Positions 47,392-57,976 of a stretch of DNA of 64,000 nt are shown here, piece by piece; position 1 is the first letter of the stretch, and every line of letters begins with the position of its first letter. Made by a program: the position numbers and the translations under genes. Source of the DNA: Rhynchopus sp. YZ270_cl-10 (taxonomy: Eukaryota; Euglenozoa; Diplonemea; Diplonemida; Diplonemidae); assembly GCA_964035575.1 (NCBI GenBank), contig OZ037870.1, forward strand, positions 1,094,014 through 1,158,013, in the 5' to 3' direction. The notes beneath the pieces are model-generated. The model was not told where the DNA came from. It saw only the letters and a program-made list of their open reading frames with translations, and made no database searches.

Positions 47392-50300
47392 ATGGTAGGA
47401 ACCTTAGGGACCCCTGCACGTGAAGTTCAGGTTCCCCAACCGGTATCCCGTCGGGATATGACTCCGACACGTTCCGCGAGTCTTGCGCATCAGCGTAGTA
47501 GTGTGACACCAGGGAGGAATAGTAGGTCGATGACACCAGGGAGAGATGCGAGTCGTCCACCACGGTCGCAACGGAGTTTGGGGCGTGTTCCCGATGAGTT
47601 GCCACCGGATTATCCAGCAATGGAGACACCAGAGTTTGTCATGGAGAGACAGAAGCAGGTTATGCTGCTTGCGCAGGTTCCCGTAGGAGAAGCGATACGT
47701 TGCATCTCAGTGCACAATGGAAGCAAAGTGTACACCGGAGACAGAAGCGGGGCCATCCGCATCAGGCACACCCAAACCGGAGATCTCCTCACAACGCCAA
47801 ACCCCTCCGACCCTTTCTCTGTTGCATTAGATAAACCGGGCACGCTGCCAAACTGTATGACCCATACCACGGCGTGTGGTGGGCAGATTTGGGTCGGGTT
47901 TTCGGATGGGTTTGTGAGGGTTTTTCAATGCGATACGGATGTGATGGTTGGGGAGATGCTGCATCATACTGGCCCGGTGTTGGCGATTGTCGCTGAAGGG
48001 GAGACACTGTACACTGCGGGGCAGGATTGGAAGATTAATCAGTGGTCTGCAACGAAGATGAAGCAGGTTACAACTTATACTGGACATAAAAACGCGGTAC
48101 GGAGTTTGTGCATGACATACGAATGCCTCGTCTCAGGGAGCGACGACTGCACCATCCGCCTCTGGAACGCAGCGCGCACCTCCCTCCGTGGCCACACCGG
48201 TGCGGTCCTCGCCCTCTGCGCGGTCGGCCCTTCCGAGCTTTGGAGTGCCGGAGAGGACGGTATGCTTGCCGTATGGGGGCTCGACTCTTCCGCACTTCTC
48301 AAAAAGCTTACCGCACATAAGGCCCCGGTGACCTGCTTGACTGCAATGGATGGAGGCACCTTATGGAGTGCAGACAAACATGGGGTGGTCATTGTGTGGG
48401 ACACAGAACAGTTTCAAATGCTCCAAAGGATGTCCCCAGACTCTGCCGACTGGCAGAAAAATGGGATTACCGCAAGCTGCGCTGTACAACGCTGCGTTTC
48501 ATGGCGGGTCTGGACCTGCAGTGGAGACGGCAGTGTCCGCATCTGGAACACCCCAGCACAACAGGAATCCGAGGAAATCACTGCACTAGGACACCGTCTC
48601 CGAATGGTCGAGGCGCATAAGGACACCCAGGCCACTCAATTAGAGTCTCTCCTCTCAGCGCAGGACACCTCCGCACTCAGACAAGAAATAGACGCACTCC
48701 GCCGACAACTCTCCGACCAACACGAACTTCTCATCAAAGGCGACTTCCGTGTTGTCGAAATGGCCTCCGAAACGGACACCCTCCGTTTCGAAGCGGAACG
48801 CTGCCGATCCTTCGAAGGGGAGCTCCAACAGGAAAGACAGCGGCGTATCGAAGCTGATACCTCTGCGTCTCGCGCGGAGGCGAAAATGTTGGTATTACAA
48901 CAGGAATGCCAGGCTCGCGCTGCGGCGTTGCAGGCTGCGGAGGAGGACCGCCAAAAACATCGCCTTCATATCGAAAAAATGATTGATTTGGAGCGGGAAA
49001 TGGAGCTAGAGTGTCAGAAGAGGGGTTTGGCAGAGGGCTTGAATGCGGAGCTAGAGGCAGGGAACGACGCGTTGCGGATGACGGTGAAGGAGTTGAGGGA
49101 TGCGTTGTCCGAGGCGTCGTACTCTTCGCAGAGGCAGGCGGAGTACCTGACATCGCAGCGTGCGAGCGTGCAGCGGAACACCGACGAAGCGCTGCTCATC
49201 TCCCGCAGCATCCTCAGCAGCGCAGAGCTCGACAGCCGTGCCCTCATCCACGACCTCGAACTGCACGCCTTCCTCTCCCTCGAGCGTGCCTGCATTCAGA
49301 TGGCGCAGCTCATCTCAACCCCACCCCCGCCCCAAGAGGCCCAAGGTGTGTACGACACAGCAACCCTCCTGCACACCAATGAAATGCTCGCACTCCGCAT
49401 CCAACACCTTGAAGCTTCGTTAGGAGAGGCGCAGCAGCGTTGTGTCTCGCAGGCTGCGGATGATCAGGTATGTGATGGTTTGGGGAGAGTGGGTTGTATC
49501 GTGTGGGGGGGTTTTATGATTGTCATCATTTTACAGACAAATGTCGCGCGAGTGCAGCAGTTGGAGGCGCTTCTCGCTGCGCACACCCAAGAGCTGAGTG
49601 AAACGGTATGGAAATGGAGGAGGGTTGAAGATTGACATCAAATTGTTTTTTTTTTTCCAGGCTGCTGAATTGGCGCAGTCGAAGTGTGCGTTGGAAAGTC
49701 TTTCTACAGAGTTGGTGACGCAGAGTGAGACGAACACACGGTTGTACGACGTGACGGGGACGAAGAACAAGGAGCTTCTGGAGTCGAGCGGGCAGCTGCA
49801 GAAGTTTAAGCATCAGCTGGAGCAGAACATTATGTGCATCACGCATTTGGAGGGTCGTTTGAAGACGAGCCAAGAGGAGAAGATGGCGCTTCAGCAGGCG
49901 AGGGCGGAGATGGAGCAGGAGGTCCTGGCAGGGGGCGAGCGCGAGCAGGCACTGCGGGATGCCGCTGAGGTAAAGGGGGCGGTTCTGGCAGAGAAGGATG
50001 CACAGATCCTTGCGATGCGTGCAGACCTGGACCGACTCCTCTCTGCACACGAGGTACTCCAAACAGAAGCCCTAGGAAGCTCTGATTGGAAAGTCCGCCA
50101 CGACCAAGCATCTGCCACACACAAAGAAGAGAAACGCCTTCTCGTCCGCCAGCTCGGTGAACTCGAAGCGGAACTCCGCAAAACACGTACCTCCCACGAA
50201 GCAGAAGTCCAAGCACTTCACACCCTCGCAGACTCCCCAGTTGCAGAAGCAGAAAGCGCTCTTGCTTCAGAACGGATCGACTTCCGTGCAGCAATCACAG

Positions 50301-51339
50301 AACTCACTGGAGTCCTTTGTGAGCGTGACGCACAGCTCGAAATCCTGCAAGGTCAGATCGAAGCAAAATCGGAGCAGCTCAACAAACAAACGGAAACCCT
50401 TGGGGAAGTGGTCGGGGAGTTGACAGAACGGAGGAGGCAGACGGTATGGCACATTCAAAACTTTTTTTTTCATTGCAAGATACATTTTTATCATGTTTGC
50501 GTCTCGCTACAGCAAAGGCCCTTTTGTTGCACACACCAACCCCTTCACAGAACGAACTCTCCGCTCGTCTAGAGGACCTAGAGATCCAGCAGCGCTCCAG
50601 CGAGGTGCTCCACCAACGCCAAAAAGAGTCTGTCATCCAAAGCGAAACCGACCTGCAAGGCCACGCACAGAAGTGGGCTGCCGAGCGTGCATCTCTCCAA
50701 GAGGAGATCGACCGCCTCGCGAACAACCTTGCCACCTTGCAGGGCCCATACGAATCGACCAAGGTGCAGCTAGACACAACCTTGCGGGAGATGGCGCTCT
50801 TGAGGGTACGTAAAAATTTTTTTTTTTTGCAATTTCTTTTTTTCCAAGAGGTCGAGATGTGTGCATTTCACAACCTCTCCCATGGGGTTTTTTTCGTGTG
50901 GTGCGTGTTAAGTTTCTATTTTAACCTTAGTTTGTGGTGCCTCTATTGTATTGTATTGTAAATCAAAACAGGAAGACTCCCAATGCGAGATAAGAATGCT
51001 GCAAGTGCAGCTTACAGCAAAGAATGAAGAGCTGCTCCGCACCACTGTGCAAAGCAGGGCGATATCACCGTCAGCATCCCCGACACCGTTTGTGATGCAG
51101 GAGGACGAAGATATGCGTATGTTTCTTCAGGGGTGATTTGTGAAAAAGCTACAGAAAGTGGAGATTGCACAATTGTGGCAACACAACCCGGAGGCAACCA
51201 CACTACTCCAATAATTTATCAAAATAAAATCTCAAATTATGTTTTGACAGCGCAACACACCCCGATGCACTACACCCAGTCGTACCCAAGCTTTCATAGC
51301 AGGAGCCTCAGCCCTCGTCCATCCCATCCGGGGATGTGA
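47392..51339 (+). CDS. WD40-repeat and coiled-coil protein (1138 aa)
   Basis: Exons 47392-49467, 49537-49605, 49661-50443, 50551-50805, 50972-51116 and 51251-51339. Residues 1-75 are basic with S/T-P-G-R repeats (SVTPGRNSRSMTPGRD), possible phosphorylation or microtubule-binding sites. About residues 80-395 form WD40 repeats (GDRSGAIRIRHTQTGD, SGSDDCTIRLWNA, SAGEDGMLAVWGL, SGDGSVRIWNT). The rest is mostly coiled coil. The first ATG in frame was chosen. A stop exists at 51134-51136 if the last intron is not spliced; GTATGT at 51117 and GACAG at 51250 suggest it is, adding a basic Ser/Pro tail. Intron 4 (50806-50971) and intron 5 (51117-51250) hold F8 and F6 repeats. The architecture suggests a flagellar or centrosomal scaffold; no close family is recognised. 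Confidence 0.8.
50846..50925 (+). repeat. F8 repeat inside intron 4 of the WD40/coiled-coil gene
   Basis: GAGGTCGAGATGTGTGCATT followed by TCACAACCTCTCCCATGGGG and a T run. GAGGT pairs with ACCTC and GTG with CAC across the loop. A second copy lies at 51914-51990. Confidence 0.8.
51166..51235 (+). repeat. F6 repeat inside the last intron of the WD40/coiled-coil gene
   Basis: GCACAATTGTGGCAACACAA contains TTGTG-GCAA-CACAA, a stem closed by a GNRA-type tetraloop, and ends in CCAATAATTTATCAAAATAA. Related copies lie at 24438-24500 and 52974-53020. Confidence 0.8.
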
Positions 51340-51913
51340 TACAACTTTGTGTTTTTTTGTTGAAAAACGTGCTCAAACAAAACTCTTATCGTTTCACACC
51401 AACGTTCTTTTCAAGGTAGCTAAGCACGAGAGCCGTTTATCTTAAAAACTTTTTTCAATACAAAACCCCCCTGATGAAACTCCCATATTCCATCATATAT
51501 TTCTGTATAGATCTGTGCACCCTTTTAGAAAAGCCGAAGGGCTTCATCTCACGAACTTTTCTCTTTTTTTGGTGTAGGTAATTATTTTGCACTGTTAGTT
51601 TCACTATGTTATTTTACTCCTCATTGTCTTTAGATACGTGCCTATGCCACATGCATACACCCCCTGTGCAAAGGGCTCTTTCTGTTGTTCTTTTTTTTGA
51701 AGTAAAAGTGTACCTTTAAGGCTTACTTGGAAACTTTTATCGCCTTGCACCATCTACCCTCATCGCTCTGAAGGGTACATAGTCCCCACCTAAATGCTGT
51801 CGTGTTTTATTTTTTTTGTCACCTCATGAAATGAAGGAGGAAATTGAAGCAAATCATTTGGAACACACTTTGCGGTTCTAGGGACGGACCGCGCTGCAGA
51901 GCCACTCCTCACC

Positions 51914-51990
51914 AAACAGGTCGAGGTGTGTGCGTTTCACAACCTCTCCCATGGGTTTTATCGTGTGATGAGTGTTACGTTTCTATTTTC
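51914..51990 (+). repeat. F8 repeat, intergenic copy
   Basis: CAGGTCGAGGTGTGTGCGTT then TCACAACCTCTCCCATGGG. Compared with the intronic copy at 50846 it differs by a few bases but keeps the AGGT/ACCT and GTG/CAC pairings. Confidence 0.8.
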
Positions 51991-52104
51991 ATCAAGGTGA
52001 CAATCAGATGAGGCTTTTTTTTCTTTTTCCCGCTTCAATAAAAGATGTATTTTACAGTTTTCAGTGATGCGTCCGTTCAGTTTGCATAGCATCGCTGCTG
52101 TGAG

Positions 52105-52170
52105 AATTTTTTTTTTGAAAATTTTGTTGTATTAGTGTAGACCACGAGGATGCGTTCTACTATACCAAAC
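52105..52170 (-). repeat. F2 hairpin repeat in reverse orientation
   Basis: Read on the minus strand: TATAGTAGAACGCATCCTCG then TGGTCTACACTAATACAAC. This is the only dispersed hairpin copy I noticed in antisense orientation. Confidence 0.65.
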
Positions 52171-52173
52171 GCT

Positions 52174-52206
<33 letters not shown>

Positions 52207-52626
52207 CGTCCTGTGTTATCTTCGCATCAGGAGAGAGGGGCGCCGAAAAAGGAACCTTTCATCGCCCTTTTTTTGGAGTGGTATTTAAGCACAACAAAAA
52301 CCCATATTAAAAACCAGTGGGCTATTGTGATGAAAAAGTATTGATTTACCTGCCTTTGTACCCTGCCCCTCTTCCCTTCCCTCCTCCTTTGCTGTATGAG
52401 CGTTTCGAAGTACGTTTTTTTTTAGTGTAATTTATGTTTACCCTACGCGAGAGGCTTAGGTTCATCTTACAAAAAAAACCCCCTCTTTGTGTGATCCGGA
52501 GGGGGTCGATATTGACAGGTCGCTGACCGATTTCCCATAGCACCCTTATTTTTCTTGTTCATAGTTTTTTTCCCCGCATTTTTTTAAAAAATCTCCCCTC
52601 CCGTACCTACACCCTAGTGGTGGTGG

Positions 52627-52707
52627 TAATTACCCATGAAACATAATACACATTACAATACAGCTGTACTATGATATGTATTATGTATTATGATGGGCAA
52701 TTATCTC
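52627..52707. repeat. Imperfect ~80-bp palindrome
   Basis: TAATTACCCAT on the left pairs with ATGGGCAATTA on the right, with ACATAATAC / GTATTATGT inside and CAGCTG near the centre. It is probably a small MITE. Confidence 0.55.
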
Positions 52708-53339
52708 AACACAGCCACCCCTACTACACCCCGTGTACTACAGTAGACTAGTAATATGTAGAAAGAAAATAAAGAGCATTGATCCTTGCCTTGTTTTTTT
52801 AAACGCACACTATTTTGTAGGAAAATGTCACGTCCTTCACTCACCCAACCGTGCTCCGCAACACCACCCAACAGGTGAGAGATAGTGTAGAAGCGTCAAC
52901 GCATCAAACAACTAGAAGGTGAGGGAACGACAAAGTGGCACAACCTCCCCCCCTACAAGCCGTCTAAAAAACACACAAGTGTGGCAACACAACCGAGGCA
53001 ATTTATCAAAAAAAACCTCTCTATTTTGAGGTACACTGCCAAGCGCTTTGTTGTTTCAGGTCACCACAGTTTCTTTAGGTGATACTAAGTACGAAAGGCT
53101 TAGGTTCGTCTTTTTCCTCACCCCACAAACACCCCCCCAAAAGAGGTACACTTTTGACTTGGAACACAGCGCAACAGACGCACCAGACGCTTTTTTATTG
53201 CCCCTTGCTTGGCAGCTTTGTTCTCCCCCCACAGCTTCTGGGGTTGTGTGCAGATCCGGGTTGTTTAGGATTTTCGGCTTCCTTTGAGTAGGAGGCTTAG
53301 TGTGTGGAGTCTGAACCATTTTAAAACACTGCAGGCACA

Positions 53340-55030
53340 ATGCGTAAGGGTGTGCAGCCGATGATGCAGCTGGACCCCGTGGAGTCATCGTACCCCAGCT
53401 ATGACGTCAGCCAAAGCGGGTCGTTCTCCTTCCGAAATTTCAAACTCAGCAAGGGAGGGGTGGAGACCGAGAACGGCCTTCTGGAACACACCATCGATAT
53501 GTATGTCAACAGAAAACAACCTTTTGGAGGCTCCTCAAAAACCTGGTAATTCCCGGTTTCCCCCCCGTTAATTCTTGTTTTTGGGTGGTAAAATGCTCCC
53601 ATTTTCCCCTAAATTTCGGTGTTTTGAGGACCCTCCCATATGAAACATCCAGACATCCAATGAGGAAACGTCTAATGGGGTTTTTTTTTTGTCAAATTTC
53701 ACATAATTCCTTTTCAGTGCATCGCTAGATTTGGAAAATGCACGGTCCTTGGGAAGTGGTTCGAGTGGTAGAGTGGTGGAGGCCCGGCACAAGCCTTCTG
53801 GGAAGTTGTATGCAGTGAAGAAGATCCCGATCACAGAGAAGCACCAACGCGATGAGATCCAGAAGGAGCTGCAGATGATCAACCAGGAGACGGAGCGGGA
53901 GGGGATGTTCAACAAACGCATCATTGGGGTGTACGGCGCGCAGTTTGACATGAAGGGCTACATCCTCATTCCCATGGAGCGCATGGACGGGTCGCTTGCG
54001 GACGTCATCTCTCAGACGAAAACACCGGTCACAGAGTCACAACTTCGCTGTGTCATGTTTCAGGTGCTCGAAGGTCTTATGTATCTCCACGACACACGGA
54101 AAATGGTGCACAGAGACATCAAACCCGCGAACCTGCTGCTCAACAACGAAGGTCTCGTGAAGATCTCCGACTTCGGCATCTCACGCGAGGCGCAAAACGC
54201 AACGAATATCAACACCTTTGTTGGTACGCAGTTCTTTATGTATGCCCTCTCCCTTTTTTGATTCTTCAACGCAATACACCTCAGGTCCCCCGAACGGTTG
54301 AAGGGCCAAAGCTACTCCTTTTCCGGCGACATTTGGAGTCTGGGCATCACGCTTCTGCACTGTGCTATGCAGAAGAACCCGTGGCTTTCTGTAGGTGTCA
54401 CAGAGCGGTCTACGTTTTTTGAGTTGTTGAAGCTGCTTGACGGTGGGGTTGTACCGCAGATGCCTGATATGTACGGCGAGTCTGCGAAGGGCTTCGCACA
54501 GTCTTGCCTGCGTGTCGACGCTGCCAGCCGTCCGTCCGCGTCTTCACTCCTGAGCAGCGACCCCTGGACACGAGGCACTACTGCAGAGGAGGCGGAAAGC
54601 GTCGTAAAGGACTGGGTCACCGGGCTCTCAGAGAGAACAAACAATGGGGTATGTCCTGGTGTTTTTGAATTTTTTTTAAGGATGGGGGTTTTTGTACATC
54701 TAAATGAGTTTATTAGACTTCGGAAACATTGTCCAAACCCGTCTCCGATACGTGAATGCGTTGAGACAACAAAATATTTGCTTTGAGTACCATTTAAGCA
54801 CGAGAGGCTTGGGGTCATCTTATAAACTTTTCTTTCTTTTTTGGTGGGCGAATGTCAAAACAAAAAAACATCCATATAGTGGAGCACACTCTAGGGTGGC
54901 TACACTAATACAAACCAAGTTTTCAAACAACAACAACAAAACCCCCCCACAGAGCGGCTTCCATGCTCCCCTCAGCACTGATACTCTCGAAGCGCTCGAC
55001 GAACTTGATGCGGAAATCAACGGGTTTTAG
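53340..55030 (+). CDS. MAP kinase kinase (374 aa)
   Basis: Exons 53340-53500, 53718-54239, 54285-54648 and 54953-55030; phases 2, 2 and 0 keep the frame. After a ~53-residue leader the kinase domain shows the glycine loop (LGSGSSGRVVEA), the ATP-binding Lys (YAVKKI), HRDIKPANLLL, DFGIS and VGTQFFMSPERL. The activation segment ATNINTF fits the S/T-x3-5-S/T phosphorylation pattern of MAP kinase kinases, and VGT...MSPER is typical of that family. The protein likely phosphorylates a MAP kinase; upstream and downstream partners are not in the window. A C-terminal acidic tail (LEALDELDAEING) is split off by the last intron (54649-54952, 304 nt), which contains an F1 and an F2 hairpin repeat back to back. 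Confidence 0.92.
54786..54832 (+). repeat. F1 hairpin repeat inside the last kinase intron
   Basis: CCATTTAAGCACGAGAGGCT then TGGGGTCATCTTATAAACTT; AAGC pairs with GCTT. Confidence 0.8.
54874..54928 (+). repeat. F2 hairpin repeat inside the last kinase intron
   Basis: TATAGTGGAGCACACTCTAG then GGTGGCTACACTAATACAAA. TAGTG pairs with CACTA; inside, CAC pairs with GTG. It lies about 25 nt before the intron's 3' CAG. Confidence 0.8.
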
Positions 55031-55175
55031 GGGGGTGCTGCTATTTCAGCCTGTTGCCTCACGTAGAGCGAAGACAGGCGAACGTTTTTCTTCCTTCCAC
55101 GATTTATTGTTCGAGCGAAATGCTTTACAGAATGGGTGGGATATTTGAGTGTTGCGTATAACGATTTTTTTCCAT

Positions 55176-55220
55176 AGGTGGCTCAACACAGAGAGGCTTA
55201 GAATCATCTTACAAAAATAC
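55176..55220 (+). repeat. F1 hairpin repeat
   Basis: AGGTGGCTCAACACAGAGAG then GCTTAGAATCATCTTACAAA. Confidence 0.7.
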
Positions 55221-55890
55221 CTCTTTTTCATTCATCATATGAGCATCTGAGAGCGTCCTTTTTTTTTCCAAACTATTATTCACGCCGTTTTTCGGTGGCC
55301 ACGCACAGAGAAGCGATTTTTATCATTTTTTCCCCTCAACTTCCCCTTTTTTTTTTGTGCCTTGCGAATAGCCCAACACTTTCCACTTATAGAGAGAGCC
55401 CGAGAGCAAAAAGAAATAACAAAACTGTGTTCATCAGCAGTTACGTAAAAAAAAGCATGTTTTGTATAGTGTAATCTCATCCTGGGTGTCATACTATTAC
55501 AAACCAAGTTTTCAAAAAAAACTTCGTTCCATTTTGCAACACTATTGAAGATTCATCAACGATGTGTTACCCTCCGTGAAAAAACCAAACCACCCCCCCA
55601 ACTCTGAATCCCTGCAAAAAAAAAGTCCATTTATGAGTGATAAATGCTGGCATTTTTTTTGATAAAACAACTTGTTGTCAATTCTAAAAAATATTGGAGG
55701 CAGGCGCTGCGGGCAACCAAAACGGATTGACAAAATAGAAGCTTGCTTGTTTTCTTTGAGTACTCAATTAACCACAACAACCGTACTTCAGTTTTAACAC
55801 ATTTTTTTCACCTTTTTTGTTTTCCGGCTTTGAGCGTACAAACAAAAGACCCGATCTTTTTTAGGGGAGGAGAGGTTTATAAGAAGAACA

Positions 55891-55944
55891 GTATAGTGGA
55901 GTTCATCCTCGGGTGTCTACACTAATACAACCAAGCTTTCAAGA
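55891..55944 (+). repeat. F2 hairpin repeat, near-consensus copy
   Basis: TATAGTGGAGTTCATCCTCG then GGTGTCTACACTAATACAAC. TAGTG at the start pairs with CACTA; the tail CAACCAAGCTTTCAA is shared by most copies. Confidence 0.85.
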
Positions 55945-56382
55945 GGGAAAAAAAAAAATCCCCCTTCCCTCTTTGGGTAACTGTGCTAATTGCCGATACA
56001 ATAACAAAACTGTGGTTCTACTATTGCACGAAATCTCATCTCATTGCCTCAGGGGTTTCTTTTGTTTCCGGATAGTCGGTTACACGGCCGTATTTTTTCA
56101 ACACTTTCAAGATTTCTTTTTGTTTTTTTGTTTTTTTTTTTTGCCGAATGGTTTCCCCCCTATAAGCGACACTACACAAACACTCTGGGGGTTAGATAAC
56201 TCACAGAGCTTTAGTCATGGCCTCTAGATATGCTTTTTTTTTTGGCCCTATCAGCTTCACTTTTTTTGCACCCTTTTAAAAAATTTGTGCAGTCAAAAAA
56301 AGCTCCACAAATTTATTTCTTGCGCAACCCAGCGAACAGCTCTCTTTTCTGAAACTATTTTTTTTTTTTTTTTTTTTTTTGA

Positions 56383-56426
56383 AGATGGCTATGCATAGAG
56401 AGGCTTAGGTTCATCTTACCAAAAAA
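56383..56426 (+). repeat. F1 hairpin repeat
   Basis: AGATGGCTATGCATAGAGAG then GCTTAGGTTCATCTTACCAA. GATG pairs with CATC. Confidence 0.75.
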
Positions 56427-56519
56427 AAAGAATTTTTTTTTTGTGGCGCTAATGGATAAACTCCATCTTTCGATTGAAAATAATATCTTAATCTTGGGTA
56501 CTGATGCTGATTCTGGGGC

Positions 56520-56660
56520 TTTTGACTGGCATCGTACAGTGGTTCAGTCGAAGGGTGTGCCTGCATCAATAACTACCATTTTTTTGTCTTGTGCTTTCAT
56601 CCGGATGGCTGGCATCGTACAGTGGGTCAGTCGGAGGTGCCTGCATCAATAACTACAGTT
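56520..56660 (+). repeat. Two F5 hairpin repeats in tandem
   Basis: Both contain TGGCATCGTACAGTGG followed by TCAGTCG and GTGCCTGCATCAATAACTAC. In the first, GACTG pairs with CAGTC; in the second GGCTG pairs with CAGTC through a G-U. Other copies: 8572-8630, 43634-43690, partial at 5548 and 27304. Confidence 0.85.
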
Positions 56661-57390
56661 TTTTGGCCCCAAAGAGGTTTCCTCTTAGCCAGGTAGTCAG
56701 TGGGAGAGCGTATTGCAGGTAATAAAAAAAAATATCACCACTGGTGCTCCTGAAATAAAAAATACCAAGTACGCAACAAGTACGCAATATAGGGTATTCC
56801 TGTATTTTTTTTTTCCGTGCACAAAGTGCGCAACAAGTACGCAAAATGGGGTTATCAGGAGTACTAACCACAGAATATTTGTTACACACTTTACGCAACA
56901 AACAAATTTCCGCTCACTCTCTTCTCTTTGACCGGGAGGAGGGGTTGTGGGATTTGTGGATAAGTGAAAGGGTGGGGGGTCTATAGGGTGGAGGGTGGGG
57001 GGGAGTGAGAAAAAAAAAAACATTATGTCAAATTCGGTTTAGTTCTGGTCTGTATTCTATAGTTTCTTTTTAGGGAGGTGATGGGTGTGGATATATTGGT
57101 GGAGATCATCCTCGGGTGTCTACACTATACCAAATTTTCAAAAAAAAAAATATAGTGAAGACTGTCTGAATGACAGCTACACAAAATATCAAAAACAAAA
57201 AAAAAAAAATAAACAAAAAAAAAAAAAAACAAAACAAAACAACCTGCCAAAACAACGTTAAGAATAAGTTTTTAAAAAAAAAATACGAAAATGAGGCATG
57301 TGACAAAAGGCCACCATATTTTTTTTTTGTGGAAAATAACTGTTTTTGTCGTGACCTCTAAACGTGCCATTTTGTTTTTTTTTTTGTCAT

Positions 57391-57480
57391 CCACCTGATT
57401 TTGCCTTGAGTTAAAAGTGGTTTTAGGACCACCAAAACTCCACCAAAAAATACCACCAAATTTCATGCAAAATCAGGTGG
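57391..57480. mobile_element. 90-bp MITE with CCACCTGA terminal inverted repeats
   Basis: Ends CCACCTGATTTTGC and its complement GCAAAATCAGGTGG; 5-bp target duplication GTCAT at 57386-57390 and 57481-57485. Same family as the element at 7705-7830; the interiors are unrelated in length and sequence. Confidence 0.9.
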
Positions 57481-57485
57481 GTCAT

Positions 57486-57968
57486 CTATTAAAGCTTTCT
57501 ATAAGAAATAAATTGACAGAAGAGAGAGGCAGCCTTACCCCCCTTTTTTATATGTATGTCGACTCTCTGAAACTTCCCTTTAATGTCTAATTGCACGAGG
57601 ATTGGGGTTATTTTACCGAACCCTTTTCATCTGCAACATACAGACGCATCGTTAGTGCCTGCGCCCTATAGGTGGTTTGCACATGACATCTTCACTTTTT
57701 CCTCCTCTCCCCCCACCATGATCAAGGCTCAGTACAGTGGGTCTTCGGTTCATCTTACAAAAAAAAACTTTTCTTTCGTTAGATAGATCTGCAGCAAAAC
57801 ATATCCCCCTCCCTCCTCCTCTCCCTCCTCCCCCCTTTTTTTTTCGAGCAGTCCTTTCGTGCTTCGTCTTTCTGTCGTGGGTTTTTATTATGTTTTGTTT
57901 TGATTGTCCTCACCCCCCTCTTTCAACGAAATTATTCTATTAAAAGAGATGATAACTCACCAAAAAAA
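57486..57968. other. Intergenic stretch between two small transposons
   Basis: Contains an F4 copy at 57648-57700 and an F1 copy at 57723-57770, then C/T-rich sequence. No gene seen. Confidence 0.5.
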
Positions 57969-57976
57969 GGCAAAAA

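Larger units (their letters stand above)
51340..53339. other. Intergenic region between the WD40 and kinase genes
   Basis: No gene recognised. It holds F1 copies (51412-51455, 51530-51566, 51991-52018, 52439-52480, 53077-53117), an F8 copy (51914-51990), an F2 copy on the minus strand (52105-52170), an F6 copy (52974-53020), a T run at 52178-52206 and a palindrome near 52627-52707. A GCAG at 53331-53334 precedes the kinase ATG by 5 nt. Confidence 0.6.
55031..57385. other. Intergenic region rich in hairpin repeats
   Basis: No gene recognised. F1 copies at 55176-55220 and 56383-56426; F2 copies at 55465-55516, 55891-55944 and 57095-57145; two F5 copies in tandem at 56520-56580 and 56585-56660; a lone F7-like copy at about 56683-56725. 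T run at 56359-56380. Confidence 0.6.

Noticed and set aside
3325-57770. F1 repeats as tRNA genes, snRNA genes or spliced-leader RNA genes
   Set aside because: Too short (about 45 bp), no cloverleaf, no Sm-like site or promoter boxes that I can see, and no GT donor at a fixed place in the hairpin.
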